Below are positions 1 through 7,834 of a stretch of 64,000 nt of DNA, piece after piece (position 1 is the stretch's first letter; every line of letters starts with the position of its first letter). Position numbers and translations under genes: made by a program. The notes under the pieces are model-generated. The model was not told the origin of the DNA, did not search any database, and saw only the letters and a list, made by a program, of their open reading frames with translations. The DNA is from Herbaspirillum robiniae (lineage in GTDB: Bacteria > Pseudomonadota > Gammaproteobacteria > Burkholderiales > Burkholderiaceae_D): the NCBI RefSeq assembly GCF_002213415.1, contig NZ_NJGU01000009.1, forward strand, positions 62,001 through 126,000. The letters are read 5' to 3'.

Positions 1-203
1 TAATCGATGCTGTGGGCTGTGACCAGATTGATTCCGTAGACTTGATGGAGAAGAACTGCCATGGACTCAACCGCAGTGTGGAGATCTTCACTAGCCGGCA
101 CTAGTATATTTTTTACGTACTGTCGATAATCTTCGCATGCAACAGTAACTTCTTCCGTCATCGGCAGACGTGGAACCTGTCTGTTTGTCTTGATAATTGC
201 CAT
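1..203 (-). CDS. Partial unknown gene at window edge (N-terminal 67 residues)
   Basis: An open frame starts at an ATG at 203 and runs leftward without a stop to the window edge, giving at least 67 codons. The start has a good ribosome-binding site (GGGGGG about 3 bases upstream). The visible protein begins MAIIKTNRQVP and continues with a mixed helical sequence. I do not recognise a family. It is transcribed in the same direction as the Abi_C-type gene at 283-1119 and begins 80 bp after it, so the two may be co-transcribed. Only the start codon, the RBS and the open frame support it. Confidence 0.5.
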   Translation of the reverse strand, partial: MAIIKTNRQVPRLPMTEEVTVACEDYRQYVKNILVPASEDLHTAVESMAVLLHQVYGINLVTAHSID

Positions 204-282
204 ATCCCCCCTTCATCCATGCAGAAATTTATACCAGTATTTTATTTCTCGGGATTTTCCATCTTTGATTCGACGTTTCAGA

Positions 283-1119
283 CTACTTCCTCCGTGCCGC
301 CAACTTCCCTAGCAAGTAACTGGCGACCGTACCAATAGATTCAATCGCAGCCTTGGCTTCGACTTCCGTTAGCGTCGATATCCATGGGCGACCATGGCCC
401 GTCCCCTGTTTATTGCGAACGCGATTTACTCCCAATGCCGTGGCAAATAAACCCCGCTCCATTGCACGTACAGGCGATTCTCCCGGGGCCTCAGGTATTT
501 CAGGCACGGCAAGACCTAGCGCAATGAAGGCCATGCCCAATAGGCTTTGAAAATTAGCACCCGTAGGATAGTTGCTTTGAATCGTCATCAGCACGTGGGC
601 AGCAGTGGCCTCAAGCAGGTCTTTTCCGGTCCCCGCCACAAGGGCGGCGTCTTCGGCGCCTTGCTGTGCGCGCCTCGCATAGCCGAGAAGAGCCTCGGTC
701 AATTCTGGACCACGTAGTGATGTCAGCACCTTCGGCAATAGGGTTCCATCGTCCGCGAGGATAAAGCCAACACTGTCGCAAGCCGATTTAGCGTTCGCTA
801 TTGCATCGTTACCCACGAAGTTTGGCGCCCCAGCGCGAAAGCCTCCGCATGCGCGAATCTTTCCGAGGAGACCAGTTACGAACTTTGAAGCGTCCACTGG
901 ATTGGCAGTCATCGCCTCGTGCAGCACCGCTCGGACTCGTTTGGCCTTCCCGATCGTCTGCCCCTGTTGCTTGGGATCGAACTTCGCCAGCCCAGACGCA
1001 TTGACTTGAAACTCAATATCCGAGTGCGATGGCTCTCGATAGCTCCCGTTATTACCTGAGTCATCTACCAACTGGGAAAATGCGTGTACAACCGTGTCAT
1101 TCACGTGAATATTCGACAT
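283..1119 (-). CDS. Abortive-infection family protein with Abi_C-type C-terminus
   Basis: The 278-residue protein is probably a phage-defence effector. The C-terminal third carries the RN-x4-GHGR signature (R235, N236, H242) typical of the abortive-infection C-terminal domain (Abi_C), which resembles the RX4-6H motif of HEPN ribonucleases. From family knowledge, such proteins are thought to stop growth after infection by attacking RNA. The N-terminal 200 residues are helical and I do not recognise a domain there. There is no signal peptide or membrane segment. The gene is alone or followed by the truncated gene at 1-203, with an IS remnant upstream. The family call rests on the C-terminal motif only; the RNase activity is inferred. 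Confidence 0.7.
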   Translation of the reverse strand: MSNIHVNDTVVHAFSQLVDDSGNNGSYREPSHSDIEFQVNASGLAKFDPKQQGQTIGKAKRVRAVLHEAMTANPVDASKFVTGLLGKIRACGGFRAGAPNFVGNDAIANAKSACDSVGFILADDGTLLPKVLTSLRGPELTEALLGYARRAQQGAEDAALVAGTGKDLLEATAAHVLMTIQSNYPTGANFQSLLGMAFIALGLAVPEIPEAPGESPVRAMERGLFATALGVNRVRNKQGTGHGRPWISTLTEVEAKAAIESIGTVASYLLGKLAARRK

Positions 1120-1263
1120 AGCGTTGGCGGAGATGGGGAGAGAAATTCAGTATATATGATGCCGTCCAGCTATCTTCTGCCCTGAGACTGAAACCAGGAA
1201 TAGGCAAAGCAAGCGAGTTAGTCAGATTCTCGCAGACACGCTTCCAAAAAAAGAACCGAATGG

Positions 1264-1476
1264 ATGAACACCTGGCTAGCCACCGAAGCGGTCAAATCCA
1301 GAAAGCAGCGAAGAACGCTTAAGCAGATGCTCCTGGATCTGAGAGATCTGGGATATGAAGGATCCTATGACCGTGTGGCAGCCTTTGGACGTCAGTGGAA
1401 GGTGGGGCAACTTGAGAGGGCAAATCTGCGAGCAAATCAACAGATAGTGCCTCTTCATAAGAGCCCCATCCATTAA
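1264..1476 (+). pseudogene. IS21-family IstA transposase remnant
   Basis: A 70-codon frame contains the stretch from WLATEAVKSRKQRRTLKQM to GSYDRVAAFGRQWK. This matches what I recall of the DNA-binding region in IS21-family IstA transposases. The catalytic DDE domain and the IstB helper are absent, so this is a decayed fragment of about 55 recognisable codons. The last codons (after QLERAN) probably run into unrelated sequence. A short repeat found elsewhere in the island (1562-1580) lies about 90 bp downstream and may be part of the same dead element. It marks the island as built partly by insertion sequences. Confidence 0.75.
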
Positions 1477-1561
1477 TGCGTATCTGAAACACTTGGATCC
1501 GCTTTACTCCTGAATATTCTGCTAAAGCAGGTTACATAAGTTTTCCTTTCGCACGTATACA

Positions 1562-1580
1562 GTCCCTGTAAAAGCTCACC
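1562..1580 (+). repeat. Dispersed 19-bp repeat, copy 1
   Basis: The 19-mer GTCCCTGTAAAAGCTCACC occurs here and again, identically and in the same orientation, at 8080-8098. It lies just downstream of the IS21 istA remnant, so it may be the end of a dead insertion sequence. Confidence 0.7.
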
Positions 1581-1634
1581 CATCGGAGAATATTCTACTT
1601 TTGGCCGCGCTGGTTTTAAGGGGGGATTACCGTT

Positions 1635-1682
1635 GCTACCTTATATCAATAGCCATAAGGTAGCACTCGACTCAGTGCTACC
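1635..1682. promoter_or_regulatory. Two overlapping inverted repeats upstream of caspase gene
   Basis: GCTACCTTAT (1635-1644) is a perfect inverted repeat of ATAAGGTAGC (1655-1664) with a 10-nt loop. GGTAGCACT (1659-1667) is a perfect inverted repeat of AGTGCTACC (1674-1682) with a 6-nt loop. The two share the bases 1659-1664, so as RNA hairpins they exclude each other; as DNA they give three alternating GCTACC/GGTAGC half-sites. They sit about 140 bp before the caspase start. They could be an operator array, an attenuator-like leader or a relic of a mobile element end. The repeats are seen directly; the function is unknown. Confidence 0.6.
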
Positions 1683-1821
1683 AGTCGTGTAGTCTGAGCA
1701 ACTCGCCGTAATGGCGACATTCACAATCGGTAACGATTAGTCTCCCAGAATCCGGGGCTTGATTTTCCACGGAGCGATGCTGCCGATCTAAAATTATGCA
1801 GAGATTGAAGGAGGAGCGTAC

Positions 1822-3291
1822 GTGACGGTCAAGATCTTTGCTGTAGCTGTAGAAACGTATCAGATCTCAAAGGTCTCAAAGGTTGTGTACGCCGAGAACG
1901 ACGCAACTATGTTCGTCAAGGCATGGACAGAAATCGCCCCTGCAACTGAGAGCAAGACGCTTCTAAGCGCGAAGGCGACAAAAACAACCATCCTGTCCAC
2001 ATTCAAGAGCTTCCTGGCGAATGTTGAGATAGACGACACGGTGGTCTTCTTCTACGCTGGTCACGGTCACCGCGTCGGCGACACCAACTACATCACTGCA
2101 CACGACCTCCAGCTGGGAGATATAGTTGCTACCAGTATTGCGCTCGAACAAATTTTGGATATGTTGCGCAATTGCAAAAGTAGGAAGATCCTACTCTTTC
2201 TCGACTCTTGCCACAGTGGAATGCCAACCAGCGACGGAATGAGGTCGATTACGTCCGAGTTCACTGCTGAGGAACTCAAAGAATTTTGTAAGGACTCCAA
2301 GTTTCACGTCGGCTTTGCCTCGTGCGCAGTCGACGAATACTCCTGGCCAAGCATTGCCTTGCAGCATGGCATATGGACCTATCATGTCATTCAGGCTATT
2401 TCTGGCAAAGCGCCGGAGGCACTAGAAAAAGGCCGCTTTGTGACGGGAGCTTCCCTTCGGGACTATCTGGCACTGGAGGTGCCGCGAGAGCTTCGAAGGA
2501 TCCGCACCGGGAATGAAGTCCAAACACCTTGCGAGTTCGGCAATGCGAGCAAGACCTTCATTATTGCGGACCTCGAGGCCTTACTTACAAAGGCGAGATC
2601 TCTCAACCAAGAACTAAGTGCCGGATTCCTGCGCGCATCTTTCCGCGGTATCGCTAGCGGTTCAATCGCTCGATTGAGCGGGTTCAAGAAGCGCAACCAC
2701 AGGGTCCCGGACCGACACTCTGATGCAGCGGATGGATTCATTCGAAGCATCGGAGAGACTGAAGTGGCGGATCTTGCGAACTCGATTCACGACGAATTGA
2801 AGGAGGCGTTCAAGTACAAGAGAAAGGATCTGGTGCTTGACCTTGATGTCGGCTCTGCTGCTATCACCACGCCGCAGTTCAACGTCACAATCGATATCGC
2901 ACAGGACCCAGACGATCATGGGGACTATGTTCAGACTGTAAGTGTCTCCTCGTTCAGAGATGCAGGAATCGTCTTCGATCAACGATTCCAGAACATCTTC
3001 TCGGCACACTGCGACACCCTGCTTGTGGAGTTCGACCGTAAAATCTCTATCGCTGAGCGAATCGACCAGATCGAGGAAGACGAGATGCTTGCCGAGCATC
3101 TCTCGTATGACGCTGACCTGAGCTCGCTAACACTCGAACTAACAGACCATCGAATAAGGCTTCGGATGACGGCTTCCGCCGTCGAGGTTACGGTTCCGCG
3201 AGCTCACGATATCGGCCTTCTTTTAAACAACTACAAGAAGGCCACCGAAATTCTCACTGATGCAGGCATTCGCTTGCTAAATCAAGGCTAG
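1822..3291 (+). CDS. Caspase-family (peptidase C14) protease, probable defence effector
   Basis: The protein has 489 residues with a GTG start placed by the RBS GAAGGAGG 7 bases upstream. Residues 1-250 form a caspase-like fold. The catalytic histidine is H81 in FYAGHGH and the catalytic cysteine is C130 in LFLDSCHSG, each at the end of a hydrophobic strand as in metacaspases and other C14 peptidases. Residues 250-489 have no domain I recognise and may sense a signal or bind a partner. There is no signal peptide or membrane segment. Bacterial caspase-like proteases are known effectors in several anti-phage systems, where they cut gasdermins, toxins or cell proteins. No gasdermin-like or CRISPR gene is adjacent; the two following plus-strand genes are the likely partners, inferred from context. 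Confidence 0.82.
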   Translation: MTVKIFAVAVETYQISKVSKVVYAENDATMFVKAWTEIAPATESKTLLSAKATKTTILSTFKSFLANVEIDDTVVFFYAGHGHRVGDTNYITAHDLQLGDIVATSIALEQILDMLRNCKSRKILLFLDSCHSGMPTSDGMRSITSEFTAEELKEFCKDSKFHVGFASCAVDEYSWPSIALQHGIWTYHVIQAISGKAPEALEKGRFVTGASLRDYLALEVPRELRRIRTGNEVQTPCEFGNASKTFIIADLEALLTKARSLNQELSAGFLRASFRGIASGSIARLSGFKKRNHRVPDRHSDAADGFIRSIGETEVADLANSIHDELKEAFKYKRKDLVLDLDVGSAAITTPQFNVTIDIAQDPDDHGDYVQTVSVSSFRDAGIVFDQRFQNIFSAHCDTLLVEFDRKISIAERIDQIEEDEMLAEHLSYDADLSSLTLELTDHRIRLRMTASAVEVTVPRAHDIGLLLNNYKKATEILTDAGIRLLNQG

Positions 3292-3642
3292 CATCAAGAC
3301 TTGGCTCAACTTCATCGTGCGAGCCCTTAGCCATCCCGAAAGCAGACCTTCCTAACGTACACACCTAGCCGAACTCGACCGTTTGGCTCAGCATAGCAGG
3401 TTGCCGAAGGGAAAAAACGCGAACGGTCACGACCGCACAGGTGCAAGATCGGCGACATAGCCTGGCAGCACCACTGCCGACATCGCCACCTCAACTTGAC
3501 TAAGATGCTGCCCACGCTAGGGGCCTACCAAGGAGACCCTGCCGTTAGTAACCCCGGCAGAGCAATCCATAAGATTCAGGGGTAGATGGTGGGGCGCCGC
3601 CCGGACATACTGCACTTCCACTCATTTGCTAAGGAGCACACT
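3292..3642. other. Intergenic region after caspase gene
   Basis: No convincing gene is visible in this 351-bp stretch. A GC-rich inverted repeat (CTGCCG at 3539-3544 with CGGCAG at 3555-3560) has no following T run, so it is not an obvious terminator. The RBS AAGGAG of the next gene is at 3631-3636. The gap argues that the caspase gene and the two genes after it may have separate promoters. Confidence 0.5.
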
Positions 3643-3963
3643 ATGTCTAACAAAGAAAACCTAGGTTCACCCTATGCGTCCGTCTTCACTGCGGGCAATG
3701 ACCAATACCATGCGGTTGCCTCGATCAACGAATTCGGCCCGATCAAGCATGCGAGTTCCCTGGCGAAAGTTCTAGTCGAGCAAAAAGCGGCCACGGATGA
3801 ATGGGAAGCGCTGCAAATGGCTCACTGCTCTGTCAAGCAAGCGAAAGCTCTGGCGAACGGCGATCAGTACCACAAGCTGGCGCACGCGCGCCTGCAGAAA
3901 GAAGCGAAACAACAACACGAGCAGGCCAGCCCCGCCGTCTTCCCGAACGCACGCTGCGCCTGA
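3643..3963 (+). CDS. Unknown small soluble protein (106 aa)
   Basis: I do not recognise this protein. The start at 3643 (MSNKENLG) is chosen over an in-frame ATG at 3586 because AAGGAG lies 6 bases upstream of it. The protein is hydrophilic, with a helical Ala/Lys/Gln-rich C-terminal half (residues 55-95) that could form a coiled coil. It has no membrane segment. It is followed after 20 bp by the 524-aa unknown gene on the same strand, so the two probably form an operon downstream of the caspase gene. A small regulator or adaptor role would be a guess. Confidence 0.6.
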   Translation: MSNKENLGSPYASVFTAGNDQYHAVASINEFGPIKHASSLAKVLVEQKAATDEWEALQMAHCSVKQAKALANGDQYHKLAHARLQKEAKQQHEQASPAVFPNARCA

Positions 3964-3983
3964 GTTACTTGTTGGAACCCACC

Positions 3984-5558
3984 ATGAGAACGCTAAAGAC
4001 ATCGCAACGCGGCCGCGACCCGAAGATTGCTGACGCCATCCTCACGACGGTGGCCGACATGCTGACTCAGCCCGAGCAAGAGGCCCAGGCGCGCATCAGC
4101 GCCGCCCCTGTCCGCGAGATTGACGCGTTGCACAAGGCGTTCTCTTCGGACGTGCAGATGAACGGTGTGCACGCACGTAAGTGGCGTGCACACACTTTGT
4201 CGCGTTTGCCATTGAGCCAATGGAAAGAAGAAGATGGTTTTTTCTCAGTGCTGCCGTTTGGGGAAACGTCCCTAAAATACCTGAACGCCGTGGACTTGGA
4301 CGAAAACGACGGGCGCGCCCTAAATCAGCTGGAAAACCGTGAAGTCCTGTGCGACGCACTGAAGAACGTGCTTCCCGCCCAGGTACTGGAACAGTACCTA
4401 CCTATGCTCGAGTGGATCAAGGTGGATACATACGATAACGCCCATCCCCTGTTAACAGACCTCACATTGTCGCTCGCTACCAACTCCATTGAGTATCTTT
4501 TCTATAAGGAATACCGAAAAGTCGAAGCAGAATGGCGGAGCAGGAAAAGTATACCTGAGACCATGGCAACCCCTTTCGACTGGATGTCATGGTTGGGAGA
4601 ACAGGCGCTCCGCTATTCCAAGGCGCAACTGGTTATATGGGACGTCCTTCCGTCTCCCTTCCTGAGCTCCAATTCCGCCCCAACAAATCAGGAAGAGGCT
4701 TTCCAGGGTGGTGGTAACGAGGAGATCCAGCACCGCGGGACCGATGGCCAACTCACCTTGGAATTGTTGTGCAATATCGTAGCTAACCGTGCTCTGCTGG
4801 AATCGGCCAAGATTGCCGAGCTCGCATCCCGGGCAGCTGCCGGCGCAGTCAAATTGCTCAGCGTGCTGAACGGGCAAGGCATCGTAGCCGCTCCACAGGT
4901 CGAGAACGACGACGACATCCGGGAAATCTTGTCAATGTGGTTCGGCCTTGGCGGCCTGATGAGCGCCGAATCTGGTTTCGGCACGCCGCTGCAGGGTACC
5001 GCGATGGAAGTTGTGATACACCAAGCCGGACAAGTGCAGCTCCACTACTTACACACCCGGGCCGGCGGCATTACACGCGTCCATGCCAGTACGCAGCACA
5101 AATTCATCTTTGCTTTGGCGCTCGTGGCCTGCATGTACGGCGGCGAAGACGTCATAGTGGACAAGGAGTTCATGGCCGACACGAATCCCACCTATGCGCC
5201 GTTTCCATCTCAAAGCAAAGGCTTACAGAAGCGGCTAGCGCCCTTGGGTGCCCATGCGCGAGAAATGATCAAAAGCCTGTATGGCCAAATTTATTTTGCC
5301 AACGAAGGGTGGGAAATCCGCGCCGACAAGCTGCAATCGTATATGACAAATATGGCCTTGAAACGCTCATGTGCGCAGGAGTTGGTGTTTGACGTGTTCA
5401 AACGTCTGCCGCCATTGAGACTGCTAACCCTCTGGCAAAAGCTTAATGACATGGCCGACCAACAGCAGGCCAAGTTCGACAGGTATCCGCCCGGCATGCC
5501 ACGGCCAGCCACCCGCCTCGAATACATGTTCGCCGGAATCGATGATCTGATTCGATGA
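3984..5558 (+). CDS. Unknown 524-aa protein downstream of caspase module
   Basis: I do not recognise this protein. The frame stays open upstream to 3801, but the ATG at 3984 (MRTLKTSQRG) follows the stop of the previous gene by 20 bp and avoids a 160-bp overlap. It is a soluble, mostly helical protein without a signal peptide. A region around residues 270-300 is Ala/Leu-rich helical (LLESAKIAELASRAAAGAVKL is within it), followed by a Gly-rich stretch and a segment with QHKFIFALALVACMYGG near residue 380. I see no nuclease, NTPase or protease motif. It probably forms a unit with the 106-aa gene and possibly the caspase. The coding call is firm because of its length and lack of stops in moderate-GC DNA. 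Confidence 0.72.
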   Translation: MRTLKTSQRGRDPKIADAILTTVADMLTQPEQEAQARISAAPVREIDALHKAFSSDVQMNGVHARKWRAHTLSRLPLSQWKEEDGFFSVLPFGETSLKYLNAVDLDENDGRALNQLENREVLCDALKNVLPAQVLEQYLPMLEWIKVDTYDNAHPLLTDLTLSLATNSIEYLFYKEYRKVEAEWRSRKSIPETMATPFDWMSWLGEQALRYSKAQLVIWDVLPSPFLSSNSAPTNQEEAFQGGGNEEIQHRGTDGQLTLELLCNIVANRALLESAKIAELASRAAAGAVKLLSVLNGQGIVAAPQVENDDDIREILSMWFGLGGLMSAESGFGTPLQGTAMEVVIHQAGQVQLHYLHTRAGGITRVHASTQHKFIFALALVACMYGGEDVIVDKEFMADTNPTYAPFPSQSKGLQKRLAPLGAHAREMIKSLYGQIYFANEGWEIRADKLQSYMTNMALKRSCAQELVFDVFKRLPPLRLLTLWQKLNDMADQQQAKFDRYPPGMPRPATRLEYMFAGIDDLIR

Positions 5559-5912
5559 CGTGGCAAATGGCGACACGACCGTTGTGTCCCGCCAGCAACT
5601 ACACTTCGATGCGCGAGATCACGTGAGTCACGTCGGCAGAGGGTACTGGCAGGCTGAAGAAATATCTTTTCCAAATAAAGTATTTTCACAATGCAGTCTC
5701 TACAAACCGGGGACGGTCCAGTGGCTTCCGACTTGGCTGCGTTGCTAACAGCGTGATTGTGGCAGCGTGACTATCCGCATTCTTCTTTCCTCTTTTACGG
5801 GGTTCGAACCATGCTCCGGTTGCCAAGTCTCCCGCCCCTCAAGCGAGCTCGAGCCCCTCCTTCAGAGACAAACAGTGCGCGAGGTGCAGATCTAGCGCGA
5901 GATGCCTTCAGG
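5559..5912. other. Intergenic region with IS-like repeat relic
   Basis: This 354-bp stretch separates the plus-strand caspase module from the minus-strand membrane-protein genes, which converge on it. It contains one copy of the 48-bp dispersed repeat (5727-5774). I see no gene and no clear terminator hairpin. Confidence 0.5.
5727..5774 (+). repeat. Dispersed 48-bp repeat, copy A
   Basis: This segment matches 8031-8078 at 42 of 48 positions, in the same orientation, and all six differences are transitions. It probably derives from the same mobile element as the copy at 8031. It has decayed or diverged, and the 19-mer GTCCCTGTAAAAGCTCACC that follows copy B is missing here. Confidence 0.7.
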
Positions 5913-6527
5913 TCAGTGGTGGGGACTGGTCTGCGCATGCGTCACCAACTGCATACGCGAACTAGCCATATCGAACAGCTGCCAGCATTCATTCAAGATG
6001 AAAGAGAAATATTTCGCTCGATCTTTTCGATATCCAGCGTCAGCACGAAGCTGAGCGCTTTGAACAGTCTTTTCGAGAACCAGAATTGCAACGTTAAGAC
6101 GATCAATCGCGCCGGCAGCCTTAAGTGCAATATGATTTGGAAGCGGAACAAGCCGAGCAAGATCGTCTGCATTCCAAGTCGGAACTTCTTGCAGCTTGGC
6201 AAGAATCTCCTCAAAAAGCTGAGGCGCACAGTCAATCTGCGCTGCTATATCAAGTCTCTCTTGAAATGTGCGAACAACGGTGGCGGCAGTACTGAGGTGC
6301 AAAGTCATCGCGGCTGCAACTACCGTGGCCGTAGTGCTTGCCTCCTCCCGTCGGTACCGTTCCTGCGTCTTTACAGTCCAAATCACGCCTCCCAACGCGG
6401 CAAGCGAACCTATTGCCTGAATCCAAGCTGCATAGTCCTGACTATTCAACGGCGGATGCAGCGCAAAAGCTGCAGCCATTGCTGCGCCAACAAAGGCGCA
6501 TAGAATTTTCCAGCGAAGTTGCATCAT
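5913..6527 (-). CDS. Unknown membrane protein with N-terminal TM hairpin (204 aa)
   Basis: The protein starts at an ATG-ATG preceded by GGGGGA. It has two predicted membrane segments, about residues 5-25 (ILCAFVGAAMAAAFAL) and 33-53 (WIQAIGSLAALGGVIWTV), followed by a basic, helical cytoplasmic region of about 150 residues. The second segment and what follows resemble the protein encoded at 6874-7485: DYAAWIQAIGSLAALGG here against DLSGWAQAFGAIAAIAG there, so the two look like paralogs. I know no function for this architecture. It is the last gene of a minus-strand group that starts at 7834. A defence or membrane-stress role is only suggested by the neighbourhood. Confidence 0.65.
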   Translation of the reverse strand: MMQLRWKILCAFVGAAMAAAFALHPPLNSQDYAAWIQAIGSLAALGGVIWTVKTQERYRREEASTTATVVAAAMTLHLSTAATVVRTFQERLDIAAQIDCAPQLFEEILAKLQEVPTWNADDLARLVPLPNHIALKAAGAIDRLNVAILVLEKTVQSAQLRADAGYRKDRAKYFSFILNECWQLFDMASSRMQLVTHAQTSPHH

Positions 6528-6873
6528 TCCCCCACATTTTTGGAAGGAATCGTAGCATGGCAGTGGCTCTTACCGTTCTCCCCGTGTTCTTCCACCAGGT
6601 ATATGCGTTTCCATGGTCGCGGTGGGAAAAGAAAGTAGCTGCATTGCGACTGGTAAGGAGAGCGTGTCAATCTTTGGCAGGCGAATGACGGATCGAACTG
6701 ATAGACGGAACTCACTCCTGAGTGTCTTGCGGCGGCAGCATTGCCAAGCAGCTGTCCCAAAGTATGGTCCCACAGAGCTTGGACGCACCGGCAAAACTGG
6801 AAATAGATAAGCGGGGCTGGACTGCTCCACGCTACAACCTCCATGACCGGTCATTTTCAAAGGCAGCATGAAA
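6528..6873. other. Spacer between the two paralogous membrane-protein genes
   Basis: This 346-bp stretch has no frame I can support as a gene. The short overlapping frames here have no ribosome-binding sites and no recognisable sequence. The long spacer may contain a separate promoter for the gene at 5913-6527. Confidence 0.45.
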
Positions 6874-7485
6874 TCAATGGGCTCGGTAAGCCTTTGCCAG
6901 ATCGTCTCGAATCTGCTGCAGAGCATCCCGACATTTGACGACTGCATCGGCTCGCTTTCGCGCTTTCTTTTCCCTCTCACCGGACGGAGTGTCCCCTGCG
7001 CGATTGTGCTGCCGCACGGCCGTAAGAGTGAAGGCAACTTCTCGCTGCAAGGGAATCAATTGCATAAACATGGTCGGAGGGATGCTCTTCTGGGAGACTG
7101 TTTCGATCATCTGCAGTAGTGCTTCGACCCGCTCGGCACCTACAACCGTGAAGCCATAGCTCCTGACGTCATCTTGGAATTGATTTGCTATGTGCGTTAG
7201 AGATCGAACTGCGTCATTCGCCACGGCGAGGCAAATATCCGCATGCTCCAAAAGCAATTCAGCCCGATCTTTCAGTCTGCTCCTTTCTGCGCTTCGAATT
7301 TGATACTGTGTTCCGAGCCAAGCACCTGCAATTGCGGCTATCGCACCAAACGCTTGTGCCCACCCAGAAAGATCGGAACTAGATACAGGAGGATTTTCGA
7401 CAAGTCCATGCACTACATATCCTATAAGAAAAGCCATAACCGGCGCGACCAGAATCATGGCCAATTGAGACCTCCACTTGCTCAT
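6874..7485 (-). CDS. Unknown membrane protein with N-terminal TM hairpin (203 aa), paralog of 5913-6527
   Basis: The start at 7485 (MSKWRSQLA) is chosen because GGGGGA precedes it by 5 bases; the frame stays open 84 bp further upstream without a good start. Membrane segments are at about residues 8-28 (AMILVAPVMAFLIGYVVHGL) and 42-60. A long basic and helical cytoplasmic domain follows, with many Arg and Lys residues and a heptad-like pattern. It shares its layout and the W-x-QA-x-G-x-x-AA core of TM2 with the gene at 5913-6527. I do not recognise the family. It follows the small membrane protein gene at 7580-7834 on the same strand. Confidence 0.65.
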   Translation of the reverse strand: MSKWRSQLAMILVAPVMAFLIGYVVHGLVENPPVSSSDLSGWAQAFGAIAAIAGAWLGTQYQIRSAERSRLKDRAELLLEHADICLAVANDAVRSLTHIANQFQDDVRSYGFTVVGAERVEALLQMIETVSQKSIPPTMFMQLIPLQREVAFTLTAVRQHNRAGDTPSGEREKKARKRADAVVKCRDALQQIRDDLAKAYRAH

Positions 7486-7579
7486 ACATCCCCCGAGTTT
7501 TCCCGAAACGTAGCACAAGACGGATCTGCTCAAACCTAACTGCAGAAACGCATTGCTGCCCCCTTGCACTCTCCGCTGA

Positions 7580-7834
7580 CTACCTCGTCAGTTTCTCAAT
7601 CGGGGAAAGAAGCGCGGCACCGAACCTCGAGGCTCCGTCACACACTCGGTCAGCCCTCGCAGCTTTCGTGTCAGAGATCGTTGGGTCGTTTAGCGTATCA
7701 AGTGTCGCAGCCACGCAAGATTGCTCGGCCTTCATAGTGAAAAAATGCAAGGAGAGAATAAGCAAAAAGGCAAACAGGATGATTAGACGCCACATGGATA
7801 TGGACGCTCGTAAAACGGTTTCAAGCAGGTACAT
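7580..7834 (-). CDS. Small single-pass membrane protein (84 aa)
   Basis: The ATG at 7834 has GGAG 7 bases upstream; a TTG 12 bp earlier is a weaker alternative. The protein has a short basic N-terminus, one strong hydrophobic segment at about residues 14-34 (RLIILFAFLLILSLHFF) and a 50-residue polar tail with two cysteines. It would be anchored in the inner membrane by one segment. It is the first gene of the minus-strand group with the two membrane paralogs. I know no homologous family. Confidence 0.5.
   Translation of the reverse strand: MYLLETVLRASISMWRLIILFAFLLILSLHFFTMKAEQSCVAATLDTLNDPTISDTKAARADRVCDGASRFGAALLSPIEKLTR

Larger units (their letters stand above)
1477..1821. other. Intergenic region between istA remnant and caspase gene
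   Basis: This stretch holds no credible gene. It contains one copy of a dispersed 19-bp repeat (1562-1580) and two overlapping inverted repeats (1635-1664 and 1659-1682). The strong ribosome-binding site GAAGGAGG (1807-1814) of the caspase gene lies at its right end. The promoter for the caspase gene should be here, but I cannot pick -35 and -10 boxes with confidence. Confidence 0.6.

Noticed and set aside
5795-5830. A GGTTCGAACC sequence resembling a tRNA T loop.
   Set aside because: The flanking bases do not pair as a T stem and no acceptor or anticodon arm is present on either strand.
5757-6503. A 248-codon plus-strand frame.
   Set aside because: It lies largely opposite the membrane-protein gene at 5913-6527, which has two good TM segments, an RBS and a paralog; this frame has none of these.
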